Of a stretch of 64,000 nt of DNA, positions 56,578 through 64,000 are shown piece by piece; position 1 is the stretch's first letter, and each line of letters starts with the position of its first letter. Position numbers and translations under genes: made by a program. The DNA comes from Adiantum capillus-veneris (Eukaryota; Streptophyta; Polypodiopsida; Polypodiales; Pteridaceae): NCBI GenBank assembly GCA_014529385.2, contig CM043958.1:153533293-153597292 (forward strand). Reading direction: 5' to 3'. Below the pieces are notes generated by a model. The model worked only from the letters and a program-made list of their open reading frames with translations, had not been told where the DNA came from and ran no database searches.

Positions 56578-57804
56578 ATGGCTGACAACAACAACACAGA
56601 TGTGTTCAAGATGTTTGGTGCTGAGGACAGGTGGGATGGGAACAACTACCCTATGTGGGCTTATACGATGCAACATGTTCTTGTGTCAAAGGGCGTCTGG
56701 AACATTGTGCAGGGCATTGATGTACGTCCTGGTTCTGAGGATGTAGGTGATGTTGAGGATGTCGCAGGTCTTGCTGCAAGGATTGCTGCTGTTAGAGTTG
56801 TTTTGTCTACGGCAGAACAAGCTCGTTGGGATGTTAAGGATGCGCAGGCTCATGCATTGATTGGGTTGTCTGTGAAGCGCACCATTGTTCCTCACATCCC
56901 TTCAATAAAATCTGTAAAATAGGCTTGGGATATATTGGCTAGTCTTTAGGCAAGTCGCAATGAGGCTAAAATTGCTTTGCTGCCTAAAGAGCTGGAGTCG
57001 AAGATTATGCATGAGGAAGATGATATGGACACTTTCCTTGCTAGTGTCAAGGATATCAATACGCAACTTATTTTTGCAGATGAAGTCATTTCAGACAGTT
57101 CCCTTGTGCAAACTATTCTTGATGCCTTACCAGATTCCTACTAGACTTTTGCAAGTACTTGGAGACTGATGACCCAAGGAAATCCTGAAAATGTCAAGTT
57201 TGATGCATTATGCACATTGCTGTTGCAAGAGTCACTTTCTAGAAAAAATAGGACTAGGCAGCGTGCAGTTGAACATGCTTTTATTGCTTCTCAAAGAAAG
57301 GGTGGTAACAGTAATGCAACCACTTCTTATGGTTCTGCTACAGCGAGTGGCAAAAATTCTGTTCCTAATGCTTCTTTTGGCAACAATTTGTCTGGAAATT
57401 CTGGTGATAAGGGCAAAAAGAAGATTTGTTGCCATTATTGTAAAGCTAATGATCACTTGATCAAGTCGTGTCCTAAGTTGAAGGCCAAAGAGGCTAAGAA
57501 GAAAGAGGGTGGTTCCACTGCAAATGCTGGTTCCACTACAAATGCAGCCATTGTTGAGTCTTCTGTGAAAGGAGACTATAATGCTGATGTTGATGCAGAA
57601 TGGGCTTTTAGTGCAGAGTGCACTTACAATCCTGCTGTCCATGATGCATGCTTGTCAGTTGCTGCAGATTCACATGTGTGGTATTTCGACAGTGGTGCTA
57701 CAAAGCACATTACCTCACATCGTGAATTGTTCACCTCTCTCAAGTCTGTCCCTCATGGGAATTCTATCACTTGTTCCAACAATGCCTCTTATCCAGTTCA
57801 GTGA
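56578..57804 (+). pseudogene. Copia-B Gag and protease, broken
   Basis: Starts MADNNNTDVFKMFGAEDRWD. It is open to 56922, where TAG replaces a Gln codon kept in Copia-A. Further stops lie at 56947-56949 (Tyr position in Copia-A) and about 57142. From 57169 the frame runs on to the zinc knuckle CHYCKANDHLIKSC (complete CX2CX4HX4C) and protease WYFDSGATKHITSHRE, ending at a TGA at 57802-57804. Because Copia-A's Gag stop lies elsewhere, these stops arose after the copies separated. Confidence 0.9.
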
Positions 57805-58717
57805 GCTGGAAAGATTGTACTTACTGCTGCAAATGGTAGTTCCTTCACACTTGTTGATGCACTTTATGTACCAGGGATCAAGAAGAATCTCTTGTCTGTA
57901 TCCGCACTTGCAAGGCTTGGACTTGTAGTCAAATTTGTGGATGACAGATGTACAGTTCATGATCTTAGTTTTGGTGATGAAATTGTTGAATTTGGCCTTT
58001 TTGTGCCGTGGGCTGTATAAGCTCACTTTGTATGACAAGTGTGGAAATTTTTTTGCAAATGCTGTTGCAGATTCAAGGGCTATTTCAGATGCAAAATGTT
58101 TTGGTCATCTGAATTTTGTCAATTTGCTGCATTTGCAGAAATCTGATATGGTTGCTTCTTTGCCACCTCTTGAAGCACCTGCCAAACATGTTTGTGAAGG
58201 CTCTATTTTGGGTAAGATGCAATGTTCTAAGTTTCCAAAGGATGGTTCAGTTCGGGCCACTTGCAGGTTGCAGCTTGTGCATAGTGATGTTTGTGGGCCC
58301 ATGCAAACTCCATCCTTGGGCAATTACTTGTACTTCGTGAATTTCATTGATGATTACTCCAGGCATGCATGGGTATTACCGCTGAAAGAGAAGTCCGAAG
58401 TTTTTATGTGCTTCAAACAATTTCTGGCTATGGGTGAAAATGTCTCGAAATGTACTATGGGCACCCTCCGTTCCGATCGAGGGGGGGAGTATATGTCTCA
58501 TGAATTTAATGCATTTCTGGCTAGTCGTGGGATAAAACACCAATGTATTGTGCCTTATACACCTCAGCAAAATGGTGTTGCTGAGAGGAAAAACAGGTTA
58601 CTAACGGAAATGGCACGATGTATGGTCAAAAGTAAAGCTTTGCCGCATTCTTTTTGGCTTGAGGCCATCATGTGTGCCACTTATGTATTTAACACGTGTC
58701 CTACGAAAGATTTGTAG
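57805..58717 (+). pseudogene. Copia-B integrase
   Basis: It contains the zinc region (CFGHLN ... GSILGKMQCSKF), with one expected Cys changed (CEGS where Copia-A has CERC). The catalytic core has LVHSDVCGPM, FIDDYSRHAWV, TLRSDRGGEYMSHEF and PQQNGVAERKNR, so the D, D and E positions are all present. It ends in a TAG at 58715-58717 after TCPTKDL. The region between about 57805 and 57935 is frameshifted. Confidence 0.9.
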
Positions 58718-59851
58718 TCTATTACTCCATATGAAGCATGGCATGATAGAAAGCCTTCTATTGAGCACATGCGTGTTTTCGGCTGTTTGGCATATGCTTT
58801 GGTGCCACAAACACAGCGTAGAAAATTGGATGATAAGGCTTTCAAATGTATTTTTGTTGGTTATAGTGCTAAAAGCAAAGGTTACTGGTTATATCATCTG
58901 CAAACAAAGCGTATTCTGCTTTCACGGGATGTAGTGTTTGTGGAAGATTCTGTTCAATCCTTGCTGTCATGTACTAGAGACAATAATGTAAGCTCACAGG
59001 ACATTTATGACACTTTGTTGCCTCTTTTTAGTGGTGGAAATACGAATGTAAGTTCCAATGAGGCAAATGTACAGCCTATGGGGGTTTTTGAAAATGTTAC
59101 AGATCAGCCTATTACTGATGCAGATGTACATGATGTACTTGATGAGGAAAGGGCTGAAAATGAGCAGGCTAGAGGTATGCCAAAATGGTTGGTGCACACT
59201 TTGCATGACAGTAAATTGGATGCACCTTTGTGTAGTCGTACTCGTTCAGGCTCTCGCCATGCATCTTATGCATCAGATTGTTATGCTTTGGCTGTGTCTA
59301 GCTTACATGATGTTGAGGAGCCTCTCTCTTTTGATGAAGCACAAAATTCAAAAAATTGGATGGCTGCCATGCAATCAGAATATGATGCACTTACAAAAAA
59401 TGACACATGGACTTTATGTGATTTTCCTCCTGGCAAAAAGGCCATTGGTACAAAGTGGGTTTACAAGTTGAAACGCAAGACGGATGGTGAGATTGATCGC
59501 CATAAGGCTCGACTTGTTGCAAAGGGTTATGCACAACAAAAAGGCATTGATTATGAAGAGACTTTTTCTCCCACTTGTCGTATGACTACTGTGCGTTTTC
59601 TATGTGTATTGGCAGCTCATTTTGGTTGGGATGTACATCAATCAGACATTGTTACTGCTTTCTTGAATGATGACATATTTGAGACATTGCTATGTAAGCT
59701 TGGACTTGAGGATTGCAAACCTATTGCCACTCCCATGGAAACAAGTTCAAAGTTGAGTCTACATGATGCTGGCGATCCTGTTAATGTCACTCTTTACCAA
59801 ACTGCTGTTGGCTGCCTCATTTATGTATGCAACACAAGGCTAGATATTTAG
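58718..59851 (+). pseudogene. Copia-B integrase C-terminus and reverse transcriptase with deletion
   Basis: The 360-residue frame from 58769 reads FGCLAYALVPQTQ, KCIFVGYSAKSKGYWLYH and ILLSRDVVF, then a linker, then TKWVYKLKRKTDGEIDRHK, ARLVAKGYAQQKGIDYEETF and QSDIVTAFLNDD. It then joins to LLCKLGLEDCKPIATPMETS, VGCLIYVCNTRLDI and a TAG at 59849-59851. The fingers/palm start is present, but the YVDD palm and neighbouring segments are deleted. It cannot be an active polymerase. Confidence 0.9.
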
Positions 59852-60465
59852 TTTGCAGTCTCACAGGTCAACAAATTCATGCATAGCCCAGGGTCTAAGC
59901 ATTGGCAGGCTGTCAAAAGGTTTTTCTGCTACCTTAGTGGTACTTTACACCTTGGCTTGTTTTATCCCAAGGGGGATCATTGCTGCCAGACTTACATGCT
60001 TTTTCGGACTCAGATTGGGCTGGTTGTTTTGACACGCGAGTGTCCACAAGTGGTTTTTGTTTCATGCTTGGCAGTTCGTGTATATCATGGTTGAGCAAGA
60101 AGCAACCTACTATGGCCACTTTGAGTTGTGAGGCTGAGTACAGGGCAGTCTTCACTGCTACGGTTGAGTGTGTATGGCTCAGACGCCTTATGGCTGATTT
60201 GGGTGTTGTATAGGACACTGCCAACACTATCTACACTGACAGTCAGAGCGCATTGGCAATTGCGAGGAACCTAGTTTTTCATACTCGCACAAAGCACATT
60301 GAGGTGCATTACCACTATGTCAGGGAGAAGTGCTCAGCAAGAGGGATCAACTTGGCTTATGTGCCAACACAGGACAATCTTGCAGATCTTTTCACAAAGG
60401 CATTGTCTCGTGAAAAGTTTGAAGCTTTTCGCAAAGCTTTGGGCTTACTCCCCTTTGTGGATTGA
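59852..60465 (+). pseudogene. Copia-B RNase H, with shared stop
   Basis: FMHSPGSKHWQAVKRFF, then a one-base shift near 59970, then FSDSDWAGCFDTRV, SCEAEYRAVFTATVE and LRRLMADLGVV, followed by TAG at 60211-60213. It continues TDSQSALAIARN, KHIEVHYHYVREK and NLADLFTKALSREKF to 60463-60465. The TAG is at exactly the position of the one in Copia-A. Confidence 0.9.
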
Positions 60466-60530
60466 TCATGTCCTCAGGGCATGGAACTTCCCTTTACTCA
60501 TGTGCCAGCTCTCGTTCACCGCATCACTCC

Positions 60531-60538
60531 AGGGGGGA
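60531..60538 (+). other. Polypurine tract of Copia-B
   Basis: AGGGGGGA, two bases before the 3' LTR, identical to that of Copia-A. Confidence 0.8.
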
Positions 60539-60540
60539 TT

Positions 60541-60767
60541 TGTTACCATATACATGTGGTAGTGATGTGTGTGACCACACTAGGACCGCCGGGGCATTTT
60601 TTCCCTCTTTAGGAGTTCTTTTCCCCCGTGCATTGTATATACGCCCATCACTTTAGGGCTATCTATCTTTCCATTGCACACTAAGTAATACACTCTTTGT
60701 TGTGTGCCTTGAGCTTCCTTTGTCTTCTCCAAGCTGTGTGTGTTTGTCTGCAACCCTAATTCCAACA
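60541..60767 (+). repeat. 3' LTR of Copia-B
   Basis: 227 bp, TGTTACC...TCCAACA, followed by AACAG. Confidence 0.93.
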
Positions 60768-60816
60768 AACAGACGGGGGTAAGCACTGGGGTGAGGGTAG
60801 GGAAGAGAGTCAGACC

Positions 60817-60954
60817 CTAGCAGGCTGGCACCAAATTCAGCAAGGGCATGCACTCTAGTGCCGAAGGAGGCAACTGTGCAGCGGCACCACTCAGTCCGGC
60901 CATCACCACCATCAGCATGAGAAACACTATGACCATGCGCTTGTCGGAAGCCAT
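60817..60954 (-). pseudogene. Lipid-transfer-protein-like gene, copy 2, secreted N-terminus
   Basis: 45 residues from the ATG at 60954. A strong signal-peptide-like start (MASDKRMVIVFLMLMVVMAG, then LSGAAAQ with a plausible cleavage at AAA-Q) is followed by LPPSALECMPLLNLVPAC and a stop. The two Cys spaced by nine residues after the signal peptide fit the first two Cys of plant nsLTPs, which are secreted eight-Cys proteins that bind lipids. The remaining Cys would lie downstream, beyond the stop and beyond Copia-B (55820-55989). A GA-rich leader lies upstream on the minus strand (60963-61016). Confidence 0.4.
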
Positions 60955-60960
60955 CCCTCT

Positions 60961-60962
<2 letters not shown>

Positions 60963-61016
<54 letters not shown>
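60963..61016. repeat. (TC)27 microsatellite
   Basis: A perfect TC tract directly upstream (minus strand) of the lipid-transfer-like start codon. Confidence 0.96.
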
Positions 61017-61018
<2 letters not shown>

Positions 61019-61156
61019 CCCCTTGTTCTCTATAATACTAACGGCTTTCTCGCACAAATGTTCTCTCTCTCTCTCTCCTGCTCTCTATGATACTAACTGC
61101 TTTCGCGCACATATGTTCTCTCTCTCTCTAAAAAAGAAACTCTCTAAAAGAGTGAG

Positions 61157-61294
<138 letters not shown>

Positions 61295-61811
61295 GAAGTA
61301 CGATTTAGCACTTGGGCCTCTCCGGAGGTTTCCTTTTGCTGTCACTACCCATCCCCACCAGAAGTTCTGAACTCTTGCCTCGTAGGAGCGCGTGCTGTCC
61401 CTCCCCTGCCTCGCTTAGTCCAACAACCACCACTATTCTTCACACTGGATGCTTAATTGGTTGGAGAAAAACCTACTCAAGCCGCAACTTAAAAAACGAT
61501 GGTGCGATAAGAGATTAGGTCGACTTGCGTCAACATGCAGAAGCTCTACTTGTGACAGAGTACACGGTCGCGTGACGCAGATCAGCATAAATATGTTGAT
61601 CCTACATCATGCACGATCTCTGCCTCCTCAACCTCTTCCCTTCCAAGCTTCCCTCGCCCATATACAATCCCTACCTCCTCTCTCTCTCTCTCTCCTCCAT
61701 CTCTCTCAATCTCTCCAAAAAAAAGTCCACACCGGCGTAGGCTCTTTCTGAGACTTTTCTTTAAAACAGAATGAGAGAGAGCGAGGAGAGAGAAAGAGAG
61801 GGGGAGGGGTT

Positions 61812-62780
61812 GAAAAAAATAAACCTAGGTTTAGTGTAATCCCACCTGCATATTTTGAGATTTACCTCTAAATTTTGAATTTGAAAGTGAGAAAACCTAC
61901 AAAATTTAGAGAAATTTAGCGCCATTTGGTGTAAAAACCTTCAAATTTAGTTAGTTTACCACTAAAATTTTCAAAGGTAGGTTTTCCAAGTTTTCAAAAT
62001 TAAAGTTTTTTTTGAGCAGCACTGGTCCCTGCCTGTACATGAAAGAGTCCGCGTCTCTTTCAAAGAGTTTTTTTGAAGGGTTTTCTTTATACTATATAGT
62101 TGTTGAAAATAATGACGGTTGAACTTGAGGACCTTCTTGCCTCATCTATTGTGAGTTTCCTTGCCCAACTCCTTCAAAACCAAATTTGTCAATGATTAGG
62201 GACCCTGATATTTACGTTTCCTAGCCAACACAGTTGTCTCAACGTGGCACAATGTTGTTTGTTGTAGCACAACCAACCTCCCAGTTACCCCTTGGAGGGG
62301 TTTACCTTATGGGGTGCTACGCACCGAGGCCTGGGCCACATCATTCTGCAAGAGGATAGATGCAATGCTAGACTACCATCCATTTGAAATACTATGAGGC
62401 ATTGATGGACGTATAACTTCCAAACATTAGATAGAGTACAAACAAAAATGGAGGACTAAGCCGCATTAGGAAAAGCATTTCGAAGGACTACAATGACAAT
62501 CATACACCATGGCTCTAACAAGTCTATTCAGCATAGGGGCATCACACGTTGGGTGAGTAATCTGGGTCGAGGCATGACGGACAACTCAACAGACTAGGAA
62601 TCCTGAGTAGTCTAGGAACTTTGAGCTGTGCTCATATAAACATGGAAAATTTAAGAGAAGGTTTTTACACTAAATATCTCTAAACTTTGAGGTTTATTCA
62701 ACTTCTACTTTGAATTTTGAAGATAAATCTCAAAATTTGTAGGTGGAATTACACTAAATTTAGGTTTCTATCGATATGGG
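61812..62780. mobile_element. Element with about 130 bp terminal inverted repeats, copy 2
   Basis: Counterpart of 49690-50635. AACCTAGGTTTAGTGTAAT lies at the left end, with an inverted match near 62760. The interior short frames differ by indels from copy 1, which argues against a conserved protein. Confidence 0.6.
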
Positions 62781-64000
62781 TAGGTGAAAGAGAACTAGCA
62801 TGTGGACAAAGTTGTCATAAGAAAATTGTTCATAGCTTTAACAACTTTGTGTACTCTTCTATCAAGGCACTCTTTATAATCCCCCACCATTCCCACCTCC
62901 CTTGACACATTTGTCGCCACCACCTTTGGCAACACCACTAACTCCCACTCGCCCCCCGATAGAAGGCTACTATGATGGTGTGATCCAAAATTTAATATAT
63001 AACATGATGTGGATTTTCTCAAAAGAATAGCCTCGTTGCAATAATAGAATTATTTTCAAGTTTCCACCATTTTCTCTAGAGTAACTTAACATGCATAGTA
63101 TGTTATCGTTCATCACCCCATGGTAGTTTTTGCCTAGGTGTTTTAAAATATACCAAAAGAAGCTAGTTTTGAATTAGCCATTGACCCATTTATATTTGTT
63201 CAAAAACTATTTAATCAACTATCAATATAGACAATCAATTGTCATTTTTAACATGATAAATAGTGATGCAGCATATTCAAAAGGGCAAGAGTTTTTTAAC
63301 ACCATAAAAACACGACAATAGGATACCTAGCAAAAGAGAAAGTTAGTTGAAAAAGAACTTGAGTAATAGTAGGTTTTTGCACGATGTCCATGTTGACAGA
63401 CTTGTTCACCAACAAAATGGCACATCGACCCTCACTCTCAATTTAAGAAAGAAATTCATGACAAACATCAAGCGCGTCCAACCCTTGTTTTTAAAGTTTT
63501 TATATATGAACAACCATTGAACAAAGTGAAATACATCGGGTAATTAGGAAAGAAAATTAAGAACTGTAGCAGTTTGCTCGAAGATTTCTAAAATGCAGAT
63601 TTTTATCCACCAGAGAAGCACACAACGACCCATACTCTCTTGTACAATTTTTTTAAAGACAACGGCCAACCAAGGGTAAGTGAGGGAGTAAAACCCCTCA
63701 TGTGGTTAACTAGGAGCGTGAGTTTGAAATGAAGTGACCTCTTCCCTCCTCGTTGTGTGTAGAGCATTTAACCATTCCTGGCTACAAAATCTCCAGTAGA
63801 TCTTGGTATGAATTCTTCATAGGTATGCTCAGTAAGTAAGGACTCATGTTGGTACAAGAATGCACAGTAGGCAAGGCCTTATATTGGTATAGGGGAGCAA
63901 GAGAGAGCGGGAGAGTGAAAGGAGGGGTGATTAGGTAGGGAGGGATCAACAAATGAAGTTGGGGGTGCAGAGGGAGATGACTAAGGGAGTCAAGAGGGCA
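62781..64000. other. Right part of duplication copy 2, no gene seen
   Basis: AT-rich, homologous to 50636-51796. The last 650 bases also resemble, distantly, 26690-27000 and 31060-31330 (shared CTACAAAATCTCC and GGTATGCTCAGTAAGTAAGG-like strings). Confidence 0.5.

Larger units (their letters stand above)
55990..60767 (+). mobile_element. Copia-B: LTR retrotransposon, same family as Copia-A
   Basis: A 4.8 kb element with LTRs of 226 and 227 bp and a near-perfect target duplication (AATAG at 55985-55989, AACAG at 60768-60772). The unfilled site GCAATAGACGGGGG in duplication copy 1 (48453 on) confirms the borders. It keeps the integrase core that Copia-A lost, but has its own deletion in reverse transcriptase: TAFLNDDI (about 59680) joins directly to FETLLCKLGLEDC. 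YVDD and about 130 residues are absent. LTRs differ at roughly 16 positions by eye, so this copy is older than Copia-A. It lies inside the lipid-transfer-like gene on the opposite strand. Confidence 0.95.

Overview
The window looks like land-plant nuclear DNA from a repeat-rich genome, with no sign of bacterial or organellar gene organisation. Copia retrotransposons primed by initiator-Met tRNA (TGGTATCAGAGC next to the LTR), Ty3/Gypsy and LINE-type debris, very long CT/GA, GT/CA and poly-G/C tracts, and broad AT-rich non-coding sequence all point that way. Repeat content of this kind would suit a large genome such as a fern, but the sequence does not name the species. I see almost no intact host genes. 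The best host coding candidates are a small SWIB/MDM2-domain ORF (54972-55286, minus), decayed lipid-transfer-protein-like genes (minus, near 48.2-48.6 kb and 55.8-60.95 kb), and two broken copies of a protein family I do not recognise (1927-6844 and 53485-54212, both minus).

Layout. 1-1926: AT-rich, no gene. 1927-6844: unknown family copy 1, split by Copia-A (2564-6170, plus) with a perfect TAATC target duplication. 7000-11600: a possible tRNA-derived SINE, an RNase H-like fragment and a decayed Gypsy-type gag (minus). 11755-15107: GC-rich tandem LTR array (LTR-internal-LTR-internal-LTR, minus) of a small non-autonomous retroelement. 15850-18370: about three and a half tandem units of a 0.7-0.8 kb repeat. 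18700-23560: Copia-D (minus), lacking its 3' end. 24946-37530: diverged copies of non-coding repeats, one of which received Copia-C (31329-36911, minus, CTTCA duplication), the most complete element here. 37930-39150: a satellite-like array rich in CCCTAGGG/CCATAGG. 39180-40330: a decayed unknown coding region ending in a polypurine tract. 41331-42299: a foldback element with interleaved inverted arms. 42945-44440: decayed Gypsy pol (plus). 46160-46860: LINE ORF1-like remnant.

47030-51796 and 54568-64000 are two direct copies of one segment of about 4.7 kb. The second carries Copia-B (55990-60767, plus). The unfilled target of Copia-B is preserved at 48455-48459 in the first copy. Likewise the unfilled target of Copia-C is preserved near 26962-26975 in a paralogous repeat. 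These paired sites give a relative history: segment duplication first, then retrotransposon insertion. Copia-A and Copia-B belong to one family. Both lack the catalytic YVDD part of reverse transcriptase through different deletions, and both carry the same in-frame stop in RNase H. They were therefore probably amplified by enzymes supplied in trans. Nothing here forms an operon or pathway; the window is a record of nested retroelement insertion, recombination and segment duplication around a few decaying genes.
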